A stretch of 64,000 bases of DNA from Lineus longissimus (lineage: Eukaryota; Nemertea; Pilidiophora; Heteronemertea; Lineidae), in NCBI RefSeq assembly GCF_910592395.1, contig NC_088318.1:7030756-7094755 (forward strand), read 5' to 3'. A model generated the notes under the pieces. It saw only the letters and a program-made list of their open reading frames with translations. It ran no database searches and was not told the origin of the DNA. Shown one piece after another: positions 10,888 through 22,570 of the stretch. Made by a program: the position numbers and the translations under genes. Position 1 is the first letter of the stretch; every line of letters begins with the position of its first letter.

Positions 10888-12424
10888 TGTTTGTGTTTGT
10901 ATTGTTCATTGGGCAATCTTTTGTCAATGAGTTCAACTTGTTGATCTGTAGGCCTTACAGTTATCCCTAGGTCTTGAGCAATGTCATATTTCTTTTGAGA
11001 GTCAGAACGATCAGGATCAAAAAATAAACATTCAGTACTTTGAATAGTGTTATCAACTTCATCCTGTTCAATGAGAGTTCCATTTTCAGCTTCGGCAATA
11101 GCTTCTTGCAGTTCTTCATTGAATTGTTCGTATTGTCTTCTTTTTACTTCGATATTTGTAACTGTTTTCAGATACTTGTAGTGTTGCTCATGGGTTTCGA
11201 ATTGTCCGAGAAGGTTATTTTCAGATCTTATCCATGGGTTCATTCTCTGTAGTATGCTTCAGAATCATGGTCTTTGTTGAAATTGACATATCTGATAACT
11301 TGTGGATTTGCTCTCTTTGTGATTTCAATTTCACTCTTTGTGATATAGAATAGTTGTACTGTGAAATCGTGGTCATCATCATTATTATCTTGATTATTCA
11401 TTGGACTTGGATCATGGTCAGTGTCAGATGATGGGTCATCTTCTAAATTGTCTTGAAATGGTTGTGGAATGTTTTCTGATTTTGGGTATTTAATGGTAAA
11501 GCAGGAAACATAATCAGCCAGGCAGTATTGTTTGAGGCAAACTGGTCTGTAGGCATAGTAAGATATCATACTTTGTGTTTGTATATTTGTTGATGAGGGT
11601 GGGAGTTTTTCCAATCTTGTCTGGTCTTTCAATATGAAAGGGCATTCTTCAGGCGTGTTTGTGTTTATGAAAACAACATCTCTTGAACACCGTGTTAGTG
11701 GTGTTTGTAGAACAAGATAAGCTGCTTCTTGTGCTCCTGTTTCAACAGCATTCAGGAATTTATTTCCCATGTGACGCACTGCTTGTTGCAATTCCATTTT
11801 GTCAGTTTTTGCTTCTTTAGCTGCAGTATCAAGAAGATTAGACATCCCTTTTTGAGACTTACATGTATAGGCAATGATGTAGACAGCTACAGCATATCCA
11901 TCAAGAATAAATTGAATGTCATGGTTAGCTTGCCAAGCGCTTAGTAAATGTTTCATGTATGGGTTGATACGAATTTCAAACGGTTCTCTTTTAAGGAATA
12001 TTTTTGGGGATTTCAATGACGACTGAATACTCTTGATATATTCATCTTCTGACATGTCTAGTTCTTGAAGAAAGTCATCAAATGTCCAAACAATGTCTTT
12101 GCCATCTCCCATTGATTTAAAGTTTTTTGTATTTTTGTGAAATTTTCCTTGTATGTTTTCAACAGTTGTTCATTGGTATCTGGATCTAGTGGTTCCAAAA
12201 CTCTTGTTTTTTTCATTGGTGGCATTGGGAAACCAAATCTGCATATTGGGCATTTACCTTTTCTGCATGTCCTTGAATGTTTGTGATATTGCAGGGCGAG
12301 GAATGGCATATCAGATTCATTTACATTTGCAGACACACTGATTATGGAGTCAATGAATTGAACAACTTCTTCTTCGGAAGAGGATGCATACTTGGGAGCA
12401 TCTTTTATCCAAAGGGCCATATGT
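10884..12424 (-). pseudogene. Helentron Rep C-terminus and Rep-Hel linker, frameshifted
   Basis: Three overlapping frames make one homologous chain. 12420-12058 starts at HMALWIKDAPKY, just after the Rep HUH position, and holds the CRKGKCPICRFGFP zinc-knuckle-like stretch typical of Helitron proteins. 12112-11240 carries the linker (GYAVAVYIIAYTCKSQKGMS, then an acidic region, VIRYVNFNKD, EAYYRE). 11243-10884 continues with NPWIRSENNLLGQFETHEQ. Frame changes occur near 12100 and 11242, and again at 10886 into the helicase. The HUH histidines themselves are absent. The upstream DNA is unrelated, so the element is broken exactly at about 12424. Confidence 0.8.
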
Positions 12425-12592
12425 GTGAGCCGGTAGATTGACTAGGAAATCAGGGGGGACCCAAAAATTTGAGGCGCAGTACATTTGAATTTCGCGGTTT
12501 GAAACTTTATAGTTTTGCGGGAGTTGTCGAGGTGATGCGTGGTTGCTAAGCGGGGCGCAAAGCATCCTGGGATCGCGTACCTTGGACACAGT

Positions 12593-12679
12593 GCTTTCGC
12601 CATTTTGGGAATAAATTTCCAAGTCTATTCAAGTTTGAACTCCGGTTTAATTCCTTCATATTCCCTCGTATATTTCAGG
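12593..12679 (+). repeat. 87-bp direct repeat, copy 1
   Basis: The sequence starting gctttcgccattttggg and ending cgtatatttcag recurs almost exactly at 13596-13680. Here it is followed by GTTAGT, so it could also be a first exon with a splice donor. Confidence 0.7.
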
Positions 12680-13595
12680 TTAGTATCTCGAGAGCTGTAC
12701 CAAAAGGACCATTAATATGTGTAGAAAGGTCTGGTGGTCGATTTGGCGGCCGGCACAAGGTTTTAGATGAGTTCTTGTCATTTTAGTTGCACGGTATTTT
12801 CGCCAGCATCAGCGGCAGGTCGAGTTCCTGGGCTGATGGCTTGGCCGGTGTAAAAGTGATGATATTACGGAATCGTGCCCGAATTTGCACTAAAGTTTGT
12901 CATGATGAGTAAGAATATCAAGTGATTTTGAGATGCCTAGAGTTTGGCACAAATTCTGCCAGTTTCGAGCAGTTTGAGGTATATTTTGTATATATTATAG
13001 TTCGCGTCATTATCGACCGGTGGCGACACCTCCGGGTGAGACATTTCTTCAAGTTAGCTGTTCTTTGCCAAATAGGCATTAAAATGTGAAACAGACATTT
13101 GAGAGATGCTACAGGTGTGCATTTATCGTGTGTCAGTTACTGGGCTGCTGTACTGTGTAGAGTGAGATGTATAGAGACAATAGTTCATTCTGAGAATTGG
13201 TGTGATTGTGACAAGACAGTTTTCTCTCTGCCAGAGTGTGGTTGTGACATCAATGGTGTATATTGGGTATGGACTTGAGGACATACATGTACACCATTCC
13301 TGTCTGGGTTCAGCAGTACTTTGATCTGCAAATTAGTGTATTTCGGTCACACTGGTGGTGCTGAAATCTGATGGTTATTGGATGATTATGACCATGTGAT
13401 TTCAGACCGCTGCTCCAGGATGCATAGTTATGATAAACCAAGTTAGTGGACTCGATGTAGGTGAAAGATTTCTGATATGTGTGTGCATAGACATTTTGTG
13501 TAGAAATCTCGGGATCAGTTAACCCTGTTCTCTATGGTTGCCAAAATGATTATTGTAATAGTTGTCATGCCACTCTATTATGTAATCGTTACAGG
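12680..13595. other. No gene recognised; segment between direct repeats
   Basis: This is about 0.9 kb between the two direct repeats. No coding exon or tRNA-like primer site was recognised. It may be an intron duplicated together with an exon, or an insertion. Confidence 0.35.
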
Positions 13596-13680
13596 GCTTT
13601 CGCCATTTTGGGAATAAATTTCCAAGTCTGTTCAAGTTTGAACTCCGGTTTATTTCCTTCATTCCCTCGTATATTTCAGG
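13596..13680 (+). repeat. 87-bp direct repeat, copy 2
   Basis: This is the second copy of the repeat at 12593-12679, with a few differences and a 2-3 base deletion. After its cgtatatttcag end the flanking sequence differs from copy 1. Confidence 0.7.
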
Positions 13681-13704
13681 CCGACCCTATAGCCCGGATA
13701 ACAT

Positions 13705-13808
13705 ATGCACATGAGGACTGCCTCTTTGTTGAAATTCAACTCTGTAGAAACTATCAATGCACATGAGGACTGCCTCTTTGTTGAAATTCAACTCTGTAGA
13801 AACTATCA
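13705..13808 (+). repeat. 52-bp perfect tandem duplication
   Basis: Bases 13705-13756 (atgcacatgaggactgcctc and on) are repeated without change at 13757-13808. It looks recent. Confidence 0.9.
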
Positions 13809-13824
13809 GTGATTACACCCAATG

Positions 13825-14090
13825 GATTATATCCCAGCTAGCAAAATTTTTGGGAACCACATGGGTTTTACCTGGGCAAGCAGGGTCCCATCTGGCCCAC
13901 ATGTAACCCATGTGGGACCAAGATGGTTTATCTCACATGGGATTTCACCATGTGGGGCCCATATGGGTTTTGAGTTATGGGCCCCATGTGGGTTTGCGAT
14001 GGTTGATATGGGGATCAATTGAGAATTGCAAGCGCAATGTATCCCATATGAACCCCATATCAATCCCACATCCGAGAATTTCCAATTATA
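13825..14090 (+). repeat. CCCAGC-AGCAAA / ccatatggg-rich repeat
   Basis: The repeat begins tcccagctagcaaa and is built of many cccatgtgggtccca-like inverted words. A related copy lies in reverse orientation at about 27410-27662, where it abuts the broken Helentron. Open frames through it are rich in Trp-Gly-Pro on both strands and are not genes. Confidence 0.65.
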
Positions 14091-14098
14091 TGTTTTAA

Positions 14099-14131
14099 CA
14101 AGAGGCCCAAGGGCCTGGCGCTCAGCTGGAT
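14099..14131 (+). mobile_element. HINE-like 5' terminus, gctcagctg subfamily
   Basis: aacaagaggcccaagggcct followed by ggcgctcagctgg matches the fragment at 54090-54123. It carries the ggccc-aa-gggcc hairpin and the gctcagctg word that pairs with the 3' hairpin of the same subfamily (57472-57495). Confidence 0.6.
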
Positions 14132-14750
14132 GACCTAATAACATAGGACTGAGGGTATAAAGTTGTAAATATCGGCTTTATACTACTGTTTGAAGGTCAA
14201 GAGAACACGTTATACCACTAAAATTTCCAATGCAGAGCTGCCAGCTGGATGAAATATGATTGAACTAATCAGCCATGGTATGTAAATATTACAGGAGGCA
14301 ACGGAAGATATCCCTAGTTCAGTATAGCTTTACAGAAAAAAATGGGAGTAACATTATTGTGTTGCTTAAAACGTCTACTTTTTACTCATGTAAGAATCGT
14401 AGTACTAATAATAACTTCAACTTATTTTCCAGTTATGATAACACAACACGCATCTTCATGATCATGATCTTTCTCAAACTAACTGAATGACCTATTAGTA
14501 ATCGCCTTGGACGCACAACCTAACCACATATCAATCCGCCCCGACGATCGACACATCCATTCGATTCGATAACCGGGTAACCCTCGATAAAGTTTGATAA
14601 ATAAACTAGAACTGAGATTTCACAGGAGCACCTGTGAATTCATGACTCCAGGGTTGTTTTGAGGGCGATATTGTAAGAGTTGGTCTTGAGTATGGGGACG
14701 TGAAGGTCCGTGTGAGGCACCTGGGGAGAGAAGACTAGTTGAACGATGGG
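14132..14750. other. No gene recognised
   Basis: This is AT-rich DNA and probably the decayed body of the repeat starting at 14099. No exon is supported. Confidence 0.35.
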
Positions 14751-14788
14751 ATCATGGAGGTATAAATAATTATTTATACCTCCATGAT
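14751..14788. repeat. 38-bp perfect palindrome
   Basis: atcatggaggtataaata and its exact reverse complement meet at the centre aatt. The half-site tccatggaggtataaata also begins the repeat at 37298, so the palindrome looks like two MITE ends joined head to head. Confidence 0.85.
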
Positions 14789-14819
14789 GGGATCTGACAC
14801 GGACACTACTACATTACAA

Positions 14820-16396
14820 ATGAAACGGCCAGGGGCCATTGTGCTCACCGTAAGTATTTTTAGTAGACAGTTACAGAAAGTGCTACAGTATGTAGGCCTC
14901 TCATAATTTATACATGCATCTGTGACCAGTTCAGAGCCGGCCCTGGCCAAGTGGTGAATCCGAGACTTGTGGTTCCAAGCTTGTAGAGTCTAGGTGAAAA
15001 TGATAGTGAAGAAATGTGCCACTCCATGACAATGGTGAATATATTTTTAACTTTGACCTCAGTGACCCTGACAGGTAGGTCAAATAACAAACTAGGGTGA
15101 TATGTGATGTAGACACATCCACCCGACCATAACAATTCCATCACTCGTTACACTACAGCAATCGGCAAAAAACGATTTCCAAGATGGCCGCCTAATTAAA
15201 TCTATGGCACCAAATAAATCAAAAATTGAAGAAAATGTAAGATAGAACTCAGAAAAGAAAAAAGGAAAAGATGAAAAATAAAAATATTTTCGGCTGTCCT
15301 TGACCGGGGTTTGAACTCACGACCTTTGGATTGCCACAATACGAGGAATGAAATGGCCAGGGCCATTGTGCTCACCTCATGTGGAGGAAAGATGGATAAA
15401 GAGCATGGTATTGTGTCATGTAGTGTTAGGTTTGATGTAGGTCCAAGCAATTACAATTTCCCCAAAATGGCCAATTTACAGTACATTCGACCTCTGTGAC
15501 CTTGAAAAGTAGGTCAAATCAAAGAAGACCCGGGTGACACATTGAATGGTTGTTAGAATTAGATGTACCTATGATATAAAATTGGTGCCAATCGGGCAAG
15601 TCATTACTAGGTATAATGGCATTTTGACGAATTTAGGATTTGGCCCCCTCCCTGGAGGCCAAACGGCAAATCAGATCGCACCAAACTTCGGTACCTGAGA
15701 TCACCTGACCAAAGGGTACATGTGTACTTAATTTGTGATCAATAGTCATTGCAGTTAAGAAACGTGCCATAGTTACGGCCTGACGGCGAATTTATGCCAT
15801 TTGACCTCTGTGACCTTGACAAGAAGGTCAAATTAAAAACCTGTGTGACATATACTGTATGGTGGTTAGATGTACCCATGATATCAAATTGGTGGCAATC
15901 GGGCAAGAAGTTAAGGAATAATCACATTTTTAAGGTTTTTGGATTTTGCCCCCTGGTGGTCAAGTGGTGAATCATATTGGACCAAACTTTGGTCCCTGAG
16001 ATCACCTGACTAAGGGGTAAATGTGTACCAAATTTGGTATCAATAGTCATTGCAGTTTAGAAACGTGCCATCGTTACATCCTAATGGCCAATTTACACCA
16101 TTTGACCACTGTGACCTTGAAAAGGAGGTCAAATCAAAAACCCGGAGGATATATGATGCACCTTTGCTAGAAGTACCTACCATATTTTTTTCAAAATTTC
16201 CCGACTACTATTAAGGGAGATATTGCATATTTTCACTTTTAACGTTTGGCCCCCTGGTGGCCAAACCATGAAACGAATCGGATTGAAACTTAGTCTCCAA
16301 GGTGTCATTACATAAGGGTACATGTGTACCAAGTTTCAACTCAATAGCTCTAACAGTTATGAAACGTGCCCTGCTAACGGACGACGGACGACGACG

Positions 16397-16443
<47 letters not shown>

Positions 16444-17916
16444 ACGACGGACGCCACGGTATGGGATAAGCTCACCTCTGCTAAGAGGTGAGCTAAAAAC
16501 CCACAAAACATGCAATTTCGGCCATATTTGAATTCCGATCTGGCTGAAACATGGCATACAAATAGTGGCTTCTTAGATGCATCATTACACAAAATTAAAA
16601 CTCTTTACATTGAACAACGACAAAACGTACCAAGAACGGTAAAGTTTTCAACTTTGACCTCTGTGAACTTGAACGGTGGGTCAAATCAAAAACCCGTAAG
16701 ATATGTGATGTATCCTTGCTAGGAGTACCTACCATGAAACTTTTATCAAAAACAAATCAGTAATAAGCGAGAAATCACACTTTTTGAGTTTTGAGTTTGG
16801 GCCCCCTGGTGGCCAAGTCAATAATCAGACCGAACCAAAATTCAGTGTAAAAGGTCAACTGACCTAGGGGGTCATTTGTTCAAAGTTTCAAGTTCATAAC
16901 TGTTGCGGTTGAGAAACGTGCCATAGTTACACTCAAACGGCAAATTTACGCCATTTGACCTCTGCGACCTTAAAAAGTACGTCAAATCCGAAAAATCGTG
17001 CAACATCTGAGGTAAACTTGCTAGGGGTCCCTGCCATAAAAATTTCATCAAAAACAATTTGCTAATAAGCAGGCTATTCACTTCTTACTTTTTCTGTTTT
17101 GGCCCCCTGGTGGCAAAGTCAAGAATCAGATCAGGCTGAAATTCAGCACCAGAGGTTATCTGATATAGGGGGTTATATGTACCAAGCTTCAAGCTCATAG
17201 CTTTGGTGGTTGAGAAACGTGCCATAGTTACACTCAAACGGCCAATTCACGCCATTTGACCTCTGCGACCTTAAAAAGTACGTCAAATCCGAAAAATCGT
17301 GCAACATCTGAGGTAACCTTGCTAGGGGTCCCTGCCATAAAAATTTCATCAAAAACAATTCGCTAATAAGCAGGCTATTGCACTTCTTACTTTTTCTGTT
17401 TTGGCCCCCTGGTGGCAAAGTCAAGAATCAGATCAGGCTGAAATTCAGCACCAGAGGTTATCTGATATAGGGGGTTATATGTACCAAGTTTCAAGCTCAT
17501 AGCTTTGGTGGTTGAGAAACGTGCCATAGTTACACTCAAACGGCCAATTCACGCCATTTGACCTCTGCGACCTTGAAAAGTAGATCAAATTAAAAACCCG
17601 TAAGATATATGATGTATCCTTGCTATGAGTACCTACCACAAAAGTTTTATCAAAACAAGTCACTAATAAGCGAGATATCACACTTTTTAGATATCCACAT
17701 TTGGCCCCCTGGTGGCCAAGTAGAGAATCAGATCAGACAGAAATTTAGTGTCACGGATCATCTGACCTAGGGGGTCATGTGTACAAAGTTTTAAGTTCAT
17801 AGGCCTAGCGGTTAAAAAACGTGCCACTGTTTTTGAACTAGGATACGACGGACAACGACGACGACGGACGACGGACACTGCAGTATTGCATAGACTCCCC
17901 TACGGTGAGCCAAAAA
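14820..17916 (+). mobile_element. Long HINE/DINE-like element carrying a nested copy
   Basis: The 5' end (atgaaacggccaggggcc, gtgctcacc) and the 3' end (gac-rich microsatellite, gactcccctacggtgagcc, aaaaa) bracket repeated core units of about 300 bp. Units lie near 15055, 16655, 16957, 17257 and 17558. Each begins with a TGACCT/AGGTCA block and ends gaaacgtgcca. A complete younger copy (15348-16499) sits inside it. Bases about 15295-15347 hold a degenerate tRNA-like T-arm (minus strand, gagttcaaacccc). It encodes no protein. The architecture of termini, tandem core, microsatellite and 3' hairpin fits the non-autonomous Helentron derivatives called DINE-1/HINE. That assignment is inferred. Confidence 0.65.
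15348..16499 (+). mobile_element. HINE-like element, full copy A
   Basis: The 1152-bp copy starts atgaaatggccagggccat and ends in the hairpin gctcacctc-tgctaa-gaggtgagc followed by taaaaa. Three core units of about 300 bp (blocks near 15488, 15805, 16105) precede a gac-rich microsatellite at about 16378-16456. It aligns end to end with 20854, 23269 and 52958. Confidence 0.85.
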
Positions 17917-18886
17917 GTGAAAACAGATCATATCATATTCCTTGGGATAAATTAAAATAGGAGTGCGGGAACAAGGTTTTTTAGCAGGAGGAAAGCGAGA
18001 ACATTTTGCGCCGTCGTATTCCGATTTGGCTGGTTAGTGGTGAAATCTGCTTTTAATTTTGCAAATTAACATATTCGTTTTTCTGGTTCTAACGTTGTCT
18101 GAATTAAAGATGCTTTCAAAATGCTTGACTGGTCTGGCAAGAGGCATTGCCAGGAAAACGTGACGTCATTTTGGCCATTCTTCTTACCGCACGCCCTCTC
18201 TCTCCGTAAAAGTTCCTGACATGGTGTGAAGTGGGAGGGCGCACAATGGGAACCACACTGCCGCGATGTTAATAGTTTCTATTTATAGAATTCAGCGGCA
18301 GAGATTTTAGGCACGGAAAAAGTGGATTAACTCGGCTAATCTCAATGGATTTTACCCAGGAATGTTTTCAAGGCGAGAGAAACATCTGATTTAAGTACTG
18401 CGCTTATTAGATTTCATGTTCAGGCCGAAGATTGGCCTAAAACGTGGACGAAAAGAGTGCATTATCGAGTGTTGGAGAGGTCACGTGATTGGACGAGAAA
18501 CTTTTAACTGTCAACATCAATGGCTATAATATACTCCTACAGAATAGTAGAACTAATAGAACTAATTTCCGAAGTTTCCAATAGTTTGAACACAAATCAA
18601 AACATCGCCCATCAGCTGGACTCAGATCTGCATAAATTACGATAAATAATGAAGTCGTCGCTTCAATTTCGCAAAGAAAGTTGACTCCATTCGAAGGTTG
18701 TTTTGACCAAATTCTGTTGAACTCATCGTTGTGAGGGCATTTGAACACATTCTCGTTGATCTTTTCTATAAACGTGTAAAGTTTCGTACCAAAATACGTT
18801 TCCGTAAAGGCTTAAAAAGAAAATTTGTCACTTACAAAATCATCGCTCCGGTAGAAATAAAAAGGTCGCCGCCATTTTCTTGATAT
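17917..18886. other. No gene recognised
   Basis: Nothing coding is supported. This lies between the HINE-like element and the 5'-truncated retrotransposon. Confidence 0.4.
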
Positions 18887-20853
18887 ATGGAACTCCAGAT
18901 AGGCGAGACGAAATGGATGCTAATGGCCAACTATAGGCCACCGTCCAGTCATCCTAAACCTTTCGTCGAAAAGACCACAAAAGTCTTCGATGCAGCATTC
19001 AGCAATTTCAGTAACGTCATGCTCATCGGTGACCTAAACTTCGACATGTTGTGCATGGTGAAAAGTGCTCCTTTGATCGAATTGTGTGATATTTTCGATC
19101 TGAAAAATCTGATTAAGGAAGCAACATGCTTCACTAAAAACAATGATCCATCGTCTGTCGATGTGATCCTCACAAATCGCCCGAGAACTTTCAACAGAAC
19201 GCTCGTGTGTGACACAGGACTGAGTGATGTGCACCGCTTAGTTGCCTGTGTCATGAAAAATACTCTGAAACCAAAGCCGAAGGGTAAAATCCTGTACCGC
19301 AGTTATAAAGGCCTTGACGAGGCAGAGCTGATCCGTGATATCGAGAATGCACCCCTGCATGTCGCCGAGCTTTTCGACGACATCGACGACACCTGTTGGA
19401 TGCAAGAAAAGTTGCTAACCGATATCATAGATGAACACGCCCCTGTCAAGGAATGAAAACAGAGGCCGACAAAGGCACCCTATATGAACGGGGAACTACG
19501 TCGTGAAATAAACTATAAGAAAAGACTCAGACGAAAGTTCGAAAATTCCAGAACGAAACAAAACTGGAACACGTTTAGAACTCAGCGTAATAAAGTGACA
19601 TCCATGAAAAGACAAGCCATCCGAGACTACTTCTTCAAAAGGTGTGCTGGTGGGCCACAGTCCAAGGACTTCTGGCCCACCATCAAGCCTTTTCTCAGCA
19701 GGGGCTCAGGGGGTGGTCAGGACATCTGTTTATTGGAGAATGGCAGTGTTGTATCCAATCAAATCGCCGTCTGTGATATTTTCAATGACCATTTCTCTAA
19801 AGTGGCAAAGGACATCGGTAAGGACCTCAGTGATAACGAAGTCAAAGGTCACGCTAGCGTCCAAAAAATCAAACAGAATGTGCCAAATACTCAACCATTC
19901 ACTTTCAAACCTGTCTCCATTGAGCAGGTGGACAAATACATATCCCGTATCAGCAACCAAAAGGCGACTGGACTGGACAATATTTCCGCAAAGATGCTAA
20001 AGATAATCAAACCGGCCTTTTCGGCTCACTTAACGAAGACAATAAATAGAATGCTCACTGAAAGCAGTTTCCCAAGTGAAATGAAAAGCGCCAGGGTCAC
20101 TCCTATTTTTAAGAAAGAGGACCCTCTTCAAAAGAAATACTACCGTCCTGTGAGTGTATTACCAATCCGGTCGAAGGTCTTTGAGTGGGCCATGGTCGAC
20201 CAGCTGAATGATCACTTTCGGAGCCTTTTCCATCCTTCTTTATCAGCATACCGTAAGGGCTACAGTTGCCAATCTGCTCTTCTGGCCCTGACGGAGGATT
20301 GGCCAAAGTTCCCCTCTCCCAATGTCCAAAGGTGTACCTCAGGGATCCATAGCAGGCCCCATCTTATTCAACATTTTTATAAATGATATTTTCTATTTTA
20401 TCAATGATAGCAACTTGTATAACTATGCAGACGACAACACTCTATCCTACTCGAACAAAGATTTTACTGTCATGAAACGAACCCTGGAGGCTGAAGGTAG
20501 TGTACTGGTTGACTGGTTCACAGAAAACCAAATGGAGGCCAACCCAGGCAAATTCCAAGGTCTAGCAGTGGGCAAAAAGACCCGCAACCGGAAGCCTACT
20601 TTCAGCATCCAGGGTGTCGACATTGAATGTACTGATGATGTAAAATTACTTGGTGTAACCATCGATTACCTGTTGAACTATGATACCCATATTTCAAACA
20701 TGTGTAGCAAAGCAGCCCGACAGATTAACATCCTAAAACGTATTGGCAAGCATCTGCCTTTTAATTGTCGCAAAGTTATTTACCAATCTTTTATCTCTTC
20801 CAATCTTAACTTTTGTCCAGTTATCTGGCACTTCTGCAGCGAAAAAAACACTA
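18887..20853 (+). pseudogene. CR1/L2-like non-LTR retrotransposon: endonuclease and reverse transcriptase
   Basis: The copy is 5' truncated inside the endonuclease. The endonuclease tail keeps GDLNFDML and LSDVHRLV (family SDH with an inserted Val). A TGA at 19454-19456 interrupts an otherwise continuous frame into the RT, where the family would have Arg or similar. The RT runs with KATGLDNISAKMLK, RPVSVLPIRSKVFE and AYRKGYSCQSALLALTEDW. It then jumps out of frame to SKGVPQGSIAGPILFNIFIN, losing about 100 residues including the first catalytic Asp motif. YADD is present near 20428. Homology runs to FCSEKN, where a HINE-like copy (20854-21995) is inserted. The C-terminus resumes at 21996. It is dead. 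Confidence 0.85.
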
Positions 20854-21886
20854 ATGAAATGGCCAGGGCCATTGTGCTCACCTCATGTGGAAGAAAGATG
20901 GATAAAGAGCATGGTATTGTGTCATGTAGTGTTAGGTTTGATGTAGGTCCAAGCAATTACAATTGCCCCAAAATGGCCAGTTTACAATACATTCGACCTC
21001 TGTGACCTTGAAAAGTAGGTCAAAGAAGACCCGGGTGACACATTGAATGGTTGTTAGAATTAGATGTACCTATGATATAAAATTGGTGCCAATCGGGCAA
21101 GTCATTACTAGGAATAATGGCATTTTGAAGAATTTAAGATTTCGCCCCCTCCCTGGAGGCCAAACGGCAAATCAGATCGCACCAAACTTCGGTACCTGAG
21201 ATCACCTGACCAAGGGGTACATTTGTACTTAATTTGTGATCAATAGTCATTGCAGTTAAGAAACGTGCCATAGTTACGGCCTCACGGCGAATTTACGCCA
21301 TTTGACCTCTGTGACCTTGACAAGAAGGTCAAATTGAAAACCTGTTTGACATATACTGTATGGTGGTTAGATGTACCGATGATATCAAATTGGTGGCAAT
21401 CGGGCAAATAGTTAAGGAACAATCACATTTTTAAGGTTTTTGGATTTTGCCCCCTGGTGGTCAAGTGGTGAATCATATTGGACCAAACTTCGGTCCCTAA
21501 GATCACCTGACTAAGGGGTAAATGTGTACCAAATTTGGTATCAATAGCCATTGCAGTTTAGAAACGTGCCATCGTTACATCCTAACGGCCAATTTACACC
21601 ATTTGACCTCTGTGACCTTGAAAAGGAGGTCAAATCAAAAACCCGGAGGATATATGATGCACCTTTGCTAGAAGTACCTACCATATTTCTTTCAAAATTT
21701 CCCGACTACTATTAAGGGAGATATTGCATATTTTCACTTTTAACGTTTGGCCCCCTGGTGGCCAAACCATGAAACGAATCGACCGAAACTTGGTCTCCAA
21801 GGTGTCATTACATAAGGGTACATGTGTACCAAGTTTCAACTCAATAGCTCTAACAGTTACGAAACGTGCCCTGCTAACGGACGACG

Positions 21887-21938
<52 letters not shown>

Positions 21939-21995
21939 GACGACGGACGCCACGGTATGGGATAAGCTCACCTCTGCTAAGAGGTGAGCTAAAAA
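20854..21995 (+). mobile_element. HINE-like element, copy B, inside the retrotransposon
   Basis: This 1142-bp copy has the same termini and three core units as copy A. It interrupts the RT C-terminal region between the codons for CSEKNTN and KLEKLNFRALK, so it is younger than the retrotransposon. The microsatellite spans about 21877-21952. Confidence 0.85.
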
Positions 21996-22570
21996 GCTTG
22001 AGAAATTAAACTTCAGGGCACTCAAGCAAATATCGACAAGTCCGTCTCTTTGCAACTCGAAAGACAGAGGCAGATAGCCCTGGAGGTTTTTAAAATCATT
22101 TCAAAACAGTGCCCACCATACCTGGAAAACCTAATTAAACCCATAAAAGAAGGCAATAATCTCCGTAAAGTAAATGTTACCTTACCCGAGTTTAAGGGAA
22201 TCACTTATGGCAAAAAAAGTTTTAGTTTTTTCGGATCCAAACTATGGAATGATTTGCCAAGATGCATCCAAACCAGTGAAAATTTCAAACATTTCAAAAA
22301 AATGATAGGAAAATGGAATGGCAAAAAATGCAAATGTGCAATGTGCATGTAATAATCTAGTCCGAAGACCATTTTCTCTTCTAAATCTTCTTATCCGTAA
22401 ACTTGTAATGTATAAATGTTAAATTCCTGTTAAACTTTTTCTCTACCTTTGTTGTGTTTTACTCGTGTCTTTGTTTGATATCGGTCCAAGAGCTTTGGAG
22501 CTCATGTTTGTAATTTTATCTCATACCGATGAAAATAAAGTTTATCTTATCTATCTTATCTTATCTTTGA
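21996..22570 (+). pseudogene. Non-LTR retrotransposon C-terminus and 3' end
   Basis: The first bases continue the RT (KLEKLNFRALKQI), then a frameshift leads to 22050-22352. There SFSFFGSKLWNDLPRCIQ matches the conserved 'G-LWN-LP' tail of CR1/L2-type ORF2. A short 3' UTR ends in a tatctta microsatellite (about 22538-22568), as is usual for CR1/L2-like 3' ends. Confidence 0.8.

Noticed and set aside
12350-12622. 90-codon minus-strand frame upstream of the Helentron Rep fragment
   Set aside because: It overlaps the true Helentron frame out of register and shows no motif.
13822-14144. Open frames rich in Trp, Gly and Pro in the ccatatggg repeat
   Set aside because: They appear on both strands and in both copies of the repeat, as expected from its palindromic words.
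16357-16592. Poly-Arg, poly-Ser and poly-Asp frames over the gac microsatellite (also near 21.9, 24.3 and 54.0 kb)
   Set aside because: They are readings of a trinucleotide tract inside HINE-like repeats.
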